64,000 nt of DNA from Pseudomonadota bacterium (GCA_023391335.1 JAEWBG010000101.1:1-64000); one strand, 5' to 3'; numbered from the stretch's first letter, positions 8,267 to 16,345 are shown. Notes: generated by a model not told the origin, from the letters alone. Numbers and translations: made by a program.

Positions 8267-9286
8267 ATGCGAATTCGTTTTCACCGAGAAGCACGCACGT
8301 CGCCCGAAGTGATCGATGGCTTTAAGGTGCCCTACGCGGCAGCAAAGCGAGCGGCACCCAAATGGCGATGGCGGTTGATACTTTTCGTGGTACTCAGTCC
8401 GGCCCTCTATCTGCTTGTCACCACTGCGGTGGGCTTGCTCACGTGGTCCGCGAACGGCAGCGTCTTTCTCGAGCAGTCGGAGATTAGAGCGCCAGCCGCG
8501 GCACGCATCGCTCATATTGATGTGAAAGTCGGCAGCCTCATTAAGCCTGGAACCGTGCTCGCAGAACTTGACGACCCAAATCTCGATGCGCAGATCAAAT
8601 CTCTCGAATCTTCAGCTCCTGCTAAGCGCGCGCCCAAGCAAGCGGCGCTCCTGGAGCAAGAACTCACATTGCAGACACGCAGCCTCGAATCGCTAAAGCA
8701 GCGCCTCGCTGTAACACAGAAATTGGTCGCAGCGGGTGCGGCCACGGCAGCAGAGGAGCGCGAAGCACAAGTTGCCGTAGATCAAGCAGAGGCCGCAGTG
8801 CTGCGCTTGCGCCACGAATTGAATTCCGGCTCAGGTTCGACCGAGAAGCCAGCCGATAACGCACTTACGCAGTTGATTGCGCGACGCGAACAGCTGGTAG
8901 TGCGCGCCACGGCGGAAGGGCGCGTCGTCGATGTGTTAGCCACAGAAGGCGAATTCGTGGGTGCAGGCGATCCGATGCTCATCATCGGCAGCGAAGCTGA
9001 GCCCCAAGTGCTCGCGTACGTGTCGCCGCAAATTGCGCCGAAGCTGGTCACGGGTTCGCGAGCGACGATCCGATTCCCTGACGGCAGCAAGGTGCAAGGC
9101 TATGTTGCCGAACGACCGATGCTCACGCGTCGTATGCCTGCCGACTTAGTCGATCAATTCGGTGTACGGCCGATGACGGTGGTACTGCATCTGCAAGCGG
9201 CGCATCCGCTCTCGGCGAATCAACGCATTCACGGCCTGCCCGTCACGATCCGCTTCCACTACAGCTGGGAACCGCAGTCCAATTAG
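8267..9286 (+). CDS. HlyD-family periplasmic adaptor (membrane-fusion protein)
   Basis: The protein has 339 residues. One membrane anchor lies at about 36-58. A first lipoyl-like half follows (about 70-103; IRAPAAARIAHIDVKVGSLI), then a coiled-coil hairpin rich in Gln/Glu/Ala/Leu (about 104-205), then the second lipoyl half (VVRATAEGRVVDVLATEGEF) and beta-barrel. Such adaptors link an inner-membrane transporter or synthase to a TolC-type channel. The chosen ATG has GGAG eight bases upstream; the frame is open a further 33 bases, overlapping the previous gene. It is the last gene of the four-gene cluster. No ABC or RND pump is adjacent, so the partner is presumably the glycosyltransferase (inference). 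Confidence 0.88.
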   Translation: MRIRFHREARTSPEVIDGFKVPYAAAKRAAPKWRWRLILFVVLSPALYLLVTTAVGLLTWSANGSVFLEQSEIRAPAAARIAHIDVKVGSLIKPGTVLAELDDPNLDAQIKSLESSAPAKRAPKQAALLEQELTLQTRSLESLKQRLAVTQKLVAAGAATAAEEREAQVAVDQAEAAVLRLRHELNSGSGSTEKPADNALTQLIARREQLVVRATAEGRVVDVLATEGEFVGAGDPMLIIGSEAEPQVLAYVSPQIAPKLVTGSRATIRFPDGSKVQGYVAERPMLTRRMPADLVDQFGVRPMTVVLHLQAAHPLSANQRIHGLPVTIRFHYSWEPQSN

Positions 9287-9301
9287 ACGCCGGCCGGCGC
9301 G

Positions 9302-9700
9302 TCAGTCTTGTTCGAGCTCGACGTCCACGCCTGCACGGACGGTGTTCTGAACCTCCGCGACTTTATCGGTCTCGCGTAGCAATGCTGCGAGCGCATCGCC
9401 GTTTGCATCAGCCTTGACGCGCACCGAATAGCGAATGTTTTTCGCCGCAAGACCCACTCCCGGAAAATCGGCGCGGGCTTGCACGTGCACCTCTTCGATG
9501 TGGATATTGCGTTTTGCCGCCTCGCGATACAGATCGTTGCAATAGCACGTGGCCAACGCGAGCATCAGCAACTCTCCGCCATTCACAGCCGAGCCGCCGA
9601 ACGGGCGACCGGAAATCGGCAGCGTTTTCAGGCTGCCATCGGTATCGACGATGACGCTGTGCTGGGAGCCGGAATTGGAAACTTGCGCAGAAATTTGCAT
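9302..9700 (-). CDS. OsmC family protein
   Basis: The 132-residue product has the OsmC/Ohr fold pattern: an N-terminal strand region, a central helix with NGGELLMLALATCYCNDL, and a C-terminal beta-alpha-beta part. OsmC and Ohr proteins reduce organic hydroperoxides through two cysteines. The first site is present (ATCYC), but I see no cysteine in the C-terminal half where the resolving Cys normally sits, so ordinary peroxidase chemistry is doubtful. It converges tail-to-tail with the HlyD gene, only 15 bases apart; a GCCGGCCGGC palindrome lies between them. Confidence 0.88.
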   Translation of the reverse strand: MQISAQVSNSGSQHSVIVDTDGSLKTLPISGRPFGGSAVNGGELLMLALATCYCNDLYREAAKRNIHIEEVHVQARADFPGVGLAAKNIRYSVRVKADANGDALAALLRETDKVAEVQNTVRAGVDVELEQD

Positions 9701-9769
9701 GGGCTTACTCGGAACTAGCGCTCCTGGCGAATCGACGACGATGAGCGCGCAGGGCCGTTCAGGATACTT

Positions 9770-10381
9770 TTACTGGCCAACCAAGTGCTGCGTGGAGCAG
9801 CCACTGGCGCGATAGATCGACCGTACCACTTCGTTGAGCGCTACTCCACTGAAGTCAGTCGAGATCCGCACCTGCCAAGCGTCCGAACTTCGCAGCGGTT
9901 CGCGAATGTGCAGCGAAATGCTTTGCCCAAATGGGCCGTTCCAAATCACCGAGTCCGCCAATGCCGGCAGGCTCGCCAAGTCCCCGCCCGGCAACAAATC
10001 CTTCTGTTTATTCGTCAGCCGATCCGGATTCCAGCAGGGCTCACCCAGTTCTCGGCTGAGCGCTTCGCGATGTTTCTCGAATGCCTCCTGCGCCAGCATT
10101 TTGCTTTGAAAATGCATGTACACGATGCGATTCACGAGCCGTCCGTCGCGATTGCACACATAAACGAGTGCCGCGCGATCGCCTCCGAACAGGCGCTTCA
10201 CAGTAAAGAGCGTGACGGGCTTGGTCGGATTCGGCACTAACGTCTGCCCGCCGGTCGACTCCTCGGCCTTCAGCAAGGAATCGCACGTTTCGGCACTGCG
10301 GAGCGCGCCCGCATCTTGGAAATCCGCCGCCACACTCGTTCCGACCCAAAGGACAAGCGCAATTGCGGCCAATACGTGCAT
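9770..10381 (-). CDS. Secreted protein of unknown function
   Basis: I do not recognise the family. From ATG 10381 there are 203 residues beginning with a good signal peptide (MHVLAAIALVLWVGTSVAAD). The frame is open another 60 bases upstream, but that extension precedes the signal peptide and is unlikely to be used. The mature protein has four cysteines (ETCDSLL, VYVCNRD, EPCWNPD, ASGCSTQ), compatible with two periplasmic disulfides. It is transcribed towards the OsmC gene, 69 bases away. Confidence 0.7.
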   Translation of the reverse strand: MHVLAAIALVLWVGTSVAADFQDAGALRSAETCDSLLKAEESTGGQTLVPNPTKPVTLFTVKRLFGGDRAALVYVCNRDGRLVNRIVYMHFQSKMLAQEAFEKHREALSRELGEPCWNPDRLTNKQKDLLPGGDLASLPALADSVIWNGPFGQSISLHIREPLRSSDAWQVRISTDFSGVALNEVVRSIYRASGCSTQHLVGQ

Positions 10382-10513
10382 GACCGTAGTGCAACGAAAG
10401 AAGGCGGGCCGCTCAGAAACCAGCGGGGCGAACGAATACATTGGGTTCCATGGACATGCCTGAAAAGGCGTCAGACCAAGGAGAAACGATTTGGGAGGGG
10501 GAATAGATCCACC

Positions 10514-10546
10514 TACTAGTGACTGGTGACTAGGGACTTGGGACTA
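10514..10546. repeat. GTGACTGGTGACTAG word repeat
   Basis: Near-tandem 8-mers built on GTGACTAG/GTGACTGG. The same words recur at 23898-23928, 44441-44470 and, inverted, near 44680-44730, always between genes. Confidence 0.6.
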
Positions 10547-10584
10547 GAAGGATCGCTGCGCGACCAACGGAATCCAAAAAACCG

Positions 10585-10740
10585 GACGACTTCGTCGTCA
10601 GTGAGGACCTGGCGTCAGGTTAGAAAAGAAGGTCGGATCACTTCGTGATCGGGAAGGACGTACGTCGGGAGGGACTGCGATGCAGTCGAGAAGGACGGTC
10701 GTCGGGTCAGAAAGGACGAACGTCAGGTCAGATGCTGACC
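10585..10740. repeat. Hairpin array A: serial short palindromes with AAGG-type spacers
   Basis: Seven back-to-back small palindromes, each mostly beginning GA and ending TC: GACGACttcGTCGTC (10585), GATCACttcGTGATC (10636), GACGTACGTC (10657), GACTGCgatGCAGTC (10673), GACGgtCGTC (10694), GACGaaCGTC (10715) and GGTCAGatgCTGACC (10726). Stem sequences differ while pairing is kept. Spacers are variants of GGGAAG or GAGAAG. The array lies downstream of the LytTR regulator gene. Confidence 0.85.
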
Positions 10741-10855
10741 AACTCCACTTTAGGCGTCCCCGCACACTCTTTTCTCCGTGTTCTCCGTGTCCTCCGTGTG
10801 AAACTTCCGTGTTCTTAAAAGCAAGCCGGCACGCGACGTTCACACGTTTACCTGT

Positions 10856-11587
10856 CTACCTCGGCAGGCGGCCCAGCAATTCATCTTTGTAGCGCCGGCT
10901 CATTCGCAACGCGCGTCCATCCTGAAGTTGAATCTCGTAATCGCCCTTCATGAGCGGTGCCAGCGATTTCACGTGGGCCACGTTCACGGCCGAGGTGCGA
11001 TGGACGCGGACGAAACGATCTCCGAGTTGCTCGACCAGATCCTGCAGAGTGCGCCTGAGCAGAAACGCACGCGAAGCCGTATGCACGTTCACGTAGTTGT
11101 CGCAGCTCTCGAGCCACATGATCTGCTCGACTTCCAGCAGTTCGATTCGCCCCTGAACAGGAACTAGCAATCGCTTGAGTGCGCCGAATTGTGTGCGAGC
11201 CGCTTCGACTGCATCGTTGGTTGTATGTCCCATCCGTTCGCGCACCCGCAGCAAGGTGCGCTGCAAACGCTCGCGATCATAGGGCTTGAGCAGATAGTCG
11301 ATCGCGTTCAAGTCAAACGCGCGGATCGCGTGCTCATCGAAGGCAGTGACGAAGACGATCTTCGGTTCGGGCAATGCTTCGAGCTGCGCAGCCAATTCGA
11401 GTCCGGAGAGTCCCGGCATTTGAATATCCAAGAAGGCGAGCTGAGGCTTGTGCGTTTCAATCGCGTGCGCTGCGTCGATCCCGTCCCGGCACGTCGCTAC
11501 GATCTGCAGGTCGGGCTCTAAAGCCAGCCACCTCGCGAGTTTCTCGCGCGCGGGCGCTTCGTCATCGGCGATGAGGACTCTGATCAT
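10856..11587 (-). CDS. LytTR-family response regulator
   Basis: The 243-residue protein has an N-terminal receiver (IADDEAP acidic pocket, phospho-acceptor Asp in FLDIQMPGLSG, VTAFDEHA, LKPY) and a C-terminal LytTR DNA-binding domain (about 140-240; IMWLESCDNYVNVHT, RVHRTSAVNVAHV). LytTR proteins bind direct repeats and often control cell-envelope, polysaccharide or competence genes. Its start overlaps the stop of the upstream histidine kinase by four bases (ATGA), so the two are a classic LytS/LytR-type pair. Confidence 0.95.
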   Translation of the reverse strand: MIRVLIADDEAPAREKLARWLALEPDLQIVATCRDGIDAAHAIETHKPQLAFLDIQMPGLSGLELAAQLEALPEPKIVFVTAFDEHAIRAFDLNAIDYLLKPYDRERLQRTLLRVRERMGHTTNDAVEAARTQFGALKRLLVPVQGRIELLEVEQIMWLESCDNYVNVHTASRAFLLRRTLQDLVEQLGDRFVRVHRTSAVNVAHVKSLAPLMKGDYEIQLQDGRALRMSRRYKDELLGRLPR

Positions 11588-12654
11588 GCTGGCTGCAGCG
11601 GAATGCGAATCTTTGCACGTACGCAGTTGGAATCTTGATCAAGGGCGAACTGCGCCCGCGCTCCGTACATCACGCGCAGCCGTTCGCGCACATTGCGCAC
11701 GCCAATGCCGCCACTCGTGCCGACTAGCTCGCCGGAATTGCGAATCTCGACGCAGAGCATCTGCTCCTGCGTCGTGGCAGAGACGTCAATCGCAACGGTC
11801 TCGCTCGTGCGCTCTACGCCATGCCGAAATGCATTCTCCATCAGAGGTTGCAGAACGAGCACCGGGACCAACGCGCGCTCCGTGGCAGGATCGACAGTCC
11901 ACGATAAGGTCACGCGATCTGCAAATCTCTCCAGCATGATGTCCGCATACAGCGCGAGCAGACGCAGCTCATCTGCGAGCGGCCAGCGCTCTTGATCCGA
12001 TCGCAGTGTCGCGCGCAAGAAGTCGCCCATGCGCGTCACAAGGCGATCTGCACGTTCCACATCGACGTGCATCAGGGCAGAGATGGTGTTGAGGACGTTG
12101 AAAAAGAAATGCGGTTGCAATTGCGATTTGAGTTGCGCCAATCGCGCCTCATTCACGGATTTCTCCATGAGAAGCAGCCGTTGTCGCTCTCCTTGCAGAG
12201 CGCGAAATGAATTTAGCGCAAAAAAGATTCCCAGCCAGAGGCCGAAAAACAGCGACAGCTTGATGGACTCATACAGCGCCACGAACGACCACGACCCATG
12301 CTGATAGCGCATTCCGAGCGAGCCATATACGGCGTGCCGAATGCCATACATGCCAATGATCATCGTGGCCGCGACGATCGGCAGCCATTTCAAATGAGCG
12401 ACGAACCAATGACCGGGATGCGCTGCATCGAATGCAATTCTGCGATCGAGATGTCGCTGCAGCACGAACCAAATCGTACCCACTCCTGCGGAGCTACCAA
12501 TCCACAGGAACGGTTCCCACCAGCTCACCCCGCTGGCGTACCAGTTGTCCTGCATCTCGACGACCGTCATCAAGATCCAAAACAAAGCCCACAGCGCATA
12601 CAAAATGCGCTCGTGGAATCGCTCGGCCGCGGCGTTGTTCGAGATGGATTGCAT
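11584..12654 (-). CDS. LytS/YehU-type sensor histidine kinase
   Basis: The protein has 356 residues. Four hydrophobic segments span about 17-150. A His_kinase domain follows with the phospho-acceptor in LKSQLQPHFFFNVLNTISAL, then a HATPase with the N box VLQPLMENAFRHGVE and the G box SGGIGVRNVRERL. There is no recognised extracytoplasmic sensory domain, so the membrane part probably does the sensing. It is translationally coupled to the LytTR regulator. Both sides of this two-gene operon carry hairpin arrays in opposite orientation. Confidence 0.93.
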   Translation of the reverse strand: MQSISNNAAAERFHERILYALWALFWILMTVVEMQDNWYASGVSWWEPFLWIGSSAGVGTIWFVLQRHLDRRIAFDAAHPGHWFVAHLKWLPIVAATMIIGMYGIRHAVYGSLGMRYQHGSWSFVALYESIKLSLFFGLWLGIFFALNSFRALQGERQRLLLMEKSVNEARLAQLKSQLQPHFFFNVLNTISALMHVDVERADRLVTRMGDFLRATLRSDQERWPLADELRLLALYADIMLERFADRVTLSWTVDPATERALVPVLVLQPLMENAFRHGVERTSETVAIDVSATTQEQMLCVEIRNSGELVGTSGGIGVRNVRERLRVMYGARAQFALDQDSNCVRAKIRIPLQPA

Positions 12655-12784
12655 GATGCGATTCAGAGTTCGCGCGACGATTGCGCGAAGTGCGCGTGAC
12701 AGTGTGTGAGGTGTGTCGTGGACGGAAGTGTGAACCCTCGACCGCTATGCCGCCACCTTCTTGTCTCAGCGATCAACTGCAGCC

Positions 12785-12938
12785 GGACGCAACGCAAAGA
12801 ACGCAGAGATAATGTGTGAGATATCAGGTGTGATGTGTCAGGTGTGAGGTGCAACTCGGGAATGAGCTCGTTCAGGCCGCCAACCGTCAACGGCCAACTG
12901 ACAACTCCGGTCGAACGCAACGCAAAGAAAGCAGAGAT
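12785..12938. repeat. Interspersed GGACGCAACGCAAAG word, two copies
   Basis: Copies lie at 12785-12810 and 12913-12938 (GAACGCAACGCAAAG). Related copies lie at 23559-23580, 41498-41511, 41592-41605 (inverted) and 55245-55270. They occur only between genes. The text AAAGA.CGCA..GA continues after the core. Confidence 0.6.
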
Positions 12939-13182
12939 ACCGTGTGAGGTGTGATGTGTAACTCGCCATCGGCTCGTTCCTGTTGCCAACCGTCAACGCT
13001 CAAGGAACGCCCCCTTCCCAGCCTTCCCCCGCAAGCGGGGGAAGGAGTAGAGAGCACGGCGGCCGCTTTCTGGTTCTTCTTCTGGCCTGCGCATCGCGCT
13101 TCCCTACCAATGGCTCCCTTGCCGAAGGCTCGCCTGCCGATGAAGTCGGCTTGCTCTTTTTGCTCTCTGAAAACGCGAACAG

Positions 13183-13208
13183 CCCTTCGACAGGCTCAGG
13201 GCGAACGG
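13183..13208. repeat. REP-like palindrome CCCTTCGACAGGCTCAGGG
   Basis: The sequence CCCTTCGACAGGCTCAGGGCG has partial dyad symmetry and matches a widespread bacterial extragenic repeat. Related arms occur at 44571-44637, where two copies face each other. Confidence 0.6.
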
Positions 13209-13260
13209 GAAATTCGAATTGGAGTTGGAATCCGACCTGACGCTCGTTCTTTTCTGACCT

Positions 13261-13529
13261 GACGTTCGTCCTTCCTGACTGCAAAGCAGTCCTTCCTGCC
13301 GAAGGCCTTCCTGACGCCCACGGCGTCCGTCGTTCGTCCTTTCTGACCCGACGCCAGTCCTTCTCGACTGCATCGCAGTCCCTCCCGACGTATGTCCTTC
13401 CCGATCACGAAGTGATCCGTCCTTCTTTTCTAACCTGACGCTAGTCCTTCCTGACTGCAAAGCGGTCCTTCCTGCCAAGGCCTTCGTGACGGCGAAGTCG
13501 TCCTTCGCTCGCTATACGACGAAGTCGTC
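13261..13529. repeat. Hairpin array B: at least a dozen serial palindromes with CTTCCT spacers
   Basis: Units include GACGttCGTC (13261), GACTGCaaaGCAGTC (13277), GCCgaaGGC (13298), GACGCCcacGGCGTC (13313), GACTGCatcGCAGTC (13366), GATCACgaaGTGATC (13403), GACTGCaaaGCGGTC (13453), GCCaaGGC (13474), GACGGCgaaGTCGTC (13488) and GACGAagTCGTC (13518). Spacers are CTTCCT, CTTCTC or CCTCCC. Two units are exact reverse complements of units in array A. Stem sequences vary while base pairing is kept. Confidence 0.85.
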
Positions 13530-13654
13530 CGTCCTGTTGGTATCGCACCCCCCCTCCCTCCCCGCTCGCCCCGCGCCTCTCTCCGCTCGCCACAAACTTG
13601 CTGCTCTCGTTCGCGATTTCCAGAAACTTACCCTCACCAACGTGAGGCAGTGTC

Positions 13655-14830
13655 ATGAGCGAATCGAACACACGCTACGATTTTCTGGACTGGCTGCGAG
13701 TCATCGCCATCTTCGTGCTGCTCTTCTTTCACACCGGCATGCTGTTCGTCGGCTGGGACTTTCACATCCAGAACCGCGAGACGATTCCGGCCCTACAATT
13801 TCCCATGGATCTCGCCCACCGGCTGCGCATGCCGCTGCTGTTCGTGATTGCGGGCGCCGGTTTGTTCTACGCGTTGCAACGGCGCACTGCGATGGGCGTG
13901 TTGAAGGAACGCGCATTGCGGCTGATGTTGCCGGTGGTATTCGGAATGTTTGTGATCGTGCCGCCGCAGATCTTCGTCGAACGGGTTTTTCGTGGGCAGT
14001 GGCACGGCGGTTATCTCGACTTCTATTTGCATCGAGTGCTGCAGTTTCAGCCTTATCCTGCGGGCAACTTCAGCTGGCATCACCTGTGGTTCATCGTGTA
14101 CTTGTTTGTGTACGTGCTGATCAGCTTGCCTCTGCTTGCGCGATGGGCAAAGCGCACGGCCGCGTGGAACGAGGATTTGCCGCGTCAGGGGGCGCTCGTC
14201 CTCATCTTGTCGTTGGGCCTGCTCCTGGGACTGAATGAGGCCTTGCTCAAGCCGATGTTTCCCGAGAGACACACGCTGCTCTCAGATTGGTATGTCTTCG
14301 TTCACTATCTGCTGCTGATGTACTTCGGATTCTTTATTGCGTCCGCGCGCGGGTTGTGGGACGAGATCTCTCGTCATCGTGCGCTCTCGTTGATGCTTTC
14401 GATTGCAATCGTCGTTGGCGGCGTGTCACTGATCAATCGGGGTGTGATTCATCGCGATACGCCAGCCGATGCATTCATGGCGAACGCGTTCACTTGGACC
14501 GCGATCCTTGCCTTCATCGGGTACGGTCGTCGATGGCTTTCGTTCCAGAATGGATTCTTACGGTGGGCCCGCGAGGCGTCGTATCCCGTGTACATCCTGC
14601 ACCAGACCCTGATGTTGATCATCGCCTACTGGGTCATTCAGCTAGATTGGACGCCCTGGAGCAAGTACTGGATCGTGCTCGCGGGGACATTGATCTCCAG
14701 CGTCGTGATGTATCAGTTCGCCATTCGCCCGTTCGGCATCGCACGGATTCTGTTTGGTCTTAAACCGAAAGGGCCCCCGGCGGCGGTAACGACATCCTTG
14801 CGTTCAGAGGCGATTCCGACGGCCCAGTAG
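13655..14830 (+). CDS. Acyltransferase family 3 membrane protein (OpgC/OafA-like)
   Basis: The 391-residue integral membrane protein has about ten hydrophobic segments. The N-terminus YDFLDWLRVIAIFVLLFFH carries the conserved Arg and His of acyltransferase_3 enzymes, which transfer acyl groups (acetyl, succinyl) to periplasmic or surface glycans. LRMPLLFVIAGAGLFYALQRR and the C-terminal REASYPVYILHQTLM also fit. OpgC-like glucan modification is possible but the acceptor is unknown. ATG 13655 is preceded by GTGAGGCAGTGTC, a weak ribosome-binding site. It stands alone. Confidence 0.9.
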   Translation: MSESNTRYDFLDWLRVIAIFVLLFFHTGMLFVGWDFHIQNRETIPALQFPMDLAHRLRMPLLFVIAGAGLFYALQRRTAMGVLKERALRLMLPVVFGMFVIVPPQIFVERVFRGQWHGGYLDFYLHRVLQFQPYPAGNFSWHHLWFIVYLFVYVLISLPLLARWAKRTAAWNEDLPRQGALVLILSLGLLLGLNEALLKPMFPERHTLLSDWYVFVHYLLLMYFGFFIASARGLWDEISRHRALSLMLSIAIVVGGVSLINRGVIHRDTPADAFMANAFTWTAILAFIGYGRRWLSFQNGFLRWAREASYPVYILHQTLMLIIAYWVIQLDWTPWSKYWIVLAGTLISSVVMYQFAIRPFGIARILFGLKPKGPPAAVTTSLRSEAIPTAQ

Positions 14831-14965
14831 GGAAGTTTCGTGGCAAGTCCGCCATCTTCGGTTTCAGTTACCTCTGCTTAATGAACGCATCGCGGCGAAT
14901 TGCGATCTAAAGGTTGTGTTCATTTTGCTTGGCGCAATGTTGTAACACCCAAGCGCGGAGGTTTT

Positions 14966-15427
14966 ATGAACGGGAAATTAGTTGCCGCTATTGCCGCCCT
15001 GGTGCTTGCGATGCCGGCATTGGCCAGAGCCTCGGATCCACTGCCGAGTGCGAATAAGAACGCGTGCTTCTCGCTGACTTTCGTCAAGGATCGACGAGTG
15101 CTGGACCCTCAGCATCTGATCGTCTGGGCGAATAATTCCTCGCCCTATCTCGTGACACTGGATCGGCCGATGCAGGACTTGAAGTATCCGGGTCAGTCGA
15201 TTGCACTCATCGACGGTGATCGCGATGGCTACATCTGCCGCACCGTTCGCGACGGCATTTTGATTCAGGACACGATCATGCCGAAGCGCTCGCAAGTGAT
15301 GGGTGTGACGCGACTTACACCGGATGACATCAAGCAGCTCGAAGCTAAGTACAACACGTCGCTCGAACGCAAAAAGCGCGGCCAGCATCGCTCAGCCGAT
15401 GCGAACGACGCTCAGCAACCGTCATGA
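14966..15427 (+). CDS. Small secreted protein, DUF6491-like
   Basis: From ATG 14966 (GCGGAGG ribosome-binding site six bases upstream) the protein has 153 residues. A signal peptide covers about 1-22 (MNGKLVAAIAALVLAMPALA). The mature part has cysteines in NACFSLTFV and GYICRTV, with YLVTLDRPMQDLKYPGQ between, a pattern I associate with DUF6491 (moderate). The C-terminal tail is basic. No function can be assigned. It converges on the GFA-family gene, overlapping its end by six bases. Confidence 0.75.
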   Translation: MNGKLVAAIAALVLAMPALARASDPLPSANKNACFSLTFVKDRRVLDPQHLIVWANNSSPYLVTLDRPMQDLKYPGQSIALIDGDRDGYICRTVRDGILIQDTIMPKRSQVMGVTRLTPDDIKQLEAKYNTSLERKKRGQHRSADANDAQQPS

Positions 15428-15823
15428 GGGCACCGTTTCGTATTGGGGCAAGCCATCGCTGAGCGTTACCCACGGTAGTTTGTCCCGCGCCCAGATATGC
15501 ACTCGCGGCGCCTGAGTGGCCGGATCGTCGAGCGTCGCTAGCGTGATATCGATTTCGTTCGGCCGACCGGCATGTTGATAAGTCAGCGAGGACCCGCAAT
15601 CGGCGCAGAAACCGCGTCTGACATCAGCAGATGAGTCGATCACGTGCAGCGTGCCGCGAGTGATCGCGAACCCTTTGAGTTCGGCGGTGCCCCACGCAAC
15701 AAACGGCGATCCCACCGCACGCCTGCAACTTTCGCAATGGCAATAGCAGAGATTGGTCAACTCTGAGCCGATCGCGTATCGCACCTTGCCGCAGAAGCAC
15801 CGGCCTGTTATCGCCACCGACAT
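15422..15823 (-). CDS. GFA family (CENP-V/glutathione-dependent formaldehyde-activating-like) zinc protein
   Basis: The 133-residue protein has the zinc-binding cysteines of the GFA fold: CFCGKVRY, CYCHCESCRR and GFCADCGSSLTY. Family members are mostly of unknown substrate; few have proven glutathione-formaldehyde activity. It begins 7 bases after the end of the upstream small membrane protein gene, so the two are probably co-transcribed. Confidence 0.92.
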   Translation of the reverse strand: MSVAITGRCFCGKVRYAIGSELTNLCYCHCESCRRAVGSPFVAWGTAELKGFAITRGTLHVIDSSADVRRGFCADCGSSLTYQHAGRPNEIDITLATLDDPATQAPRVHIWARDKLPWVTLSDGLPQYETVPS

Positions 15824-15830
15824 CTCGCAT

Positions 15831-16160
15831 TCATGCCCGATTGGGTGCTATGGCACCACCAAACAAGGCACCAATCAACAGCCCGATACTCGAGAACAGG
15901 GCCCACAATCCGATGGCGACACCGCCGATGAAGCCAAGAAACGGCGCATGGAAGCTGGCGAAGAGAATCCAACTCAGCAGTCCAACAACCACGGCCGGGA
16001 GAACAGCAGCTGCGATAGCCCGACCGACCGAACCTGCTTTGTAGCCGCCAACCAGCCCACCGGCGATACCGTTGATGGCCGGCAAGAAGAACAACACCAT
16101 GCTGACGGCGATCATCAAAATGGAGCTGGTCAGGATCGAAGCGTTCTTGACGTTGGCCAT
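15831..16160 (-). CDS. Small glycine/alanine-rich membrane protein, DUF5518-like
   Basis: The 109-residue protein has four hydrophobic helices separated by short Gly-rich turns (GIAGGLVGGYKAGS, FIGGVAIG, LIGALFGGAIA). The layout resembles DUF5518-type membrane proteins, but I cannot confirm the family. It is first in a two-gene unit with the GFA gene. Confidence 0.65.
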   Translation of the reverse strand: MANVKNASILTSSILMIAVSMVLFFLPAINGIAGGLVGGYKAGSVGRAIAAAVLPAVVVGLLSWILFASFHAPFLGFIGGVAIGLWALFSSIGLLIGALFGGAIAPNRA

Positions 16161-16302
16161 GGTGCGGCTCCATTGAGGCGATGCATGCCAAACGACGAGA
16201 ACGGAATTGGGTTCCCCTCCTTGCTCCTTTCAGCGCCGATGCACTCGTAACCTGCACTCGATCGAATTTCACCTCAGCAGCGGAACCATGGGACCATCCC
16301 AT

Positions 16303-16320
16303 CTACTATCACGATAGTTG
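16303..16320. promoter_or_regulatory. BlaI-type operator dyad 1
   Basis: CTACTATCACGATAGTTG is a dyad with TACTAT/ATAGT arms. It resembles BlaI/MecI operators and the second dyad 25 bases downstream. It is probably bound by the product of the gene that follows (autorepression, inference). Confidence 0.6.
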
Positions 16321-16345
16321 ACAGATGACCGTCGCTCCGGGCAAT

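Larger units (their letters stand above)
10382..10855. other. Intergenic region packed with repeats
   Basis: There is no gene here. From left to right it holds GTGACTAGT-type words (10514-10546), hairpin array A (10585-10740) and the interspersed CTCCGTGT words (about 10771-10806). Confidence 0.6.
12655..13654. other. 1-kb intergenic repeat region
   Basis: No credible gene is present, although several frames are open by chance. Contents from left to right: GTGTGAGGTGTGATGTGT-type words, two copies of the GACGCAACGCAAAG word (12785-12810, 12913-12938), the words AACCGTCAACG around 12885 and 12985, a hairpin CCCCCGC-AAGC-GGGGG near 13025-13045, a REP-like palindrome (13183-13208) and hairpin array B. 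The promoters of the divergent kinase and acyltransferase genes must also lie here. Confidence 0.6.

Noticed and set aside
9287..9301. GCCGGCCGGC palindrome as terminator
   Set aside because: Too short a loop and no U-tract; left unassigned although it lies between convergent genes.
13104..13478. Long frames through the 12.7-13.6 kb gap
   Set aside because: They are translations of hairpin array B and neighbouring repeats (repeating SGQK/RKD text), not proteins.
13261..13529. Possible CRISPR array in the hairpin region
   Set aside because: The palindromes differ in sequence and the spacers are conserved, the reverse of a CRISPR layout.
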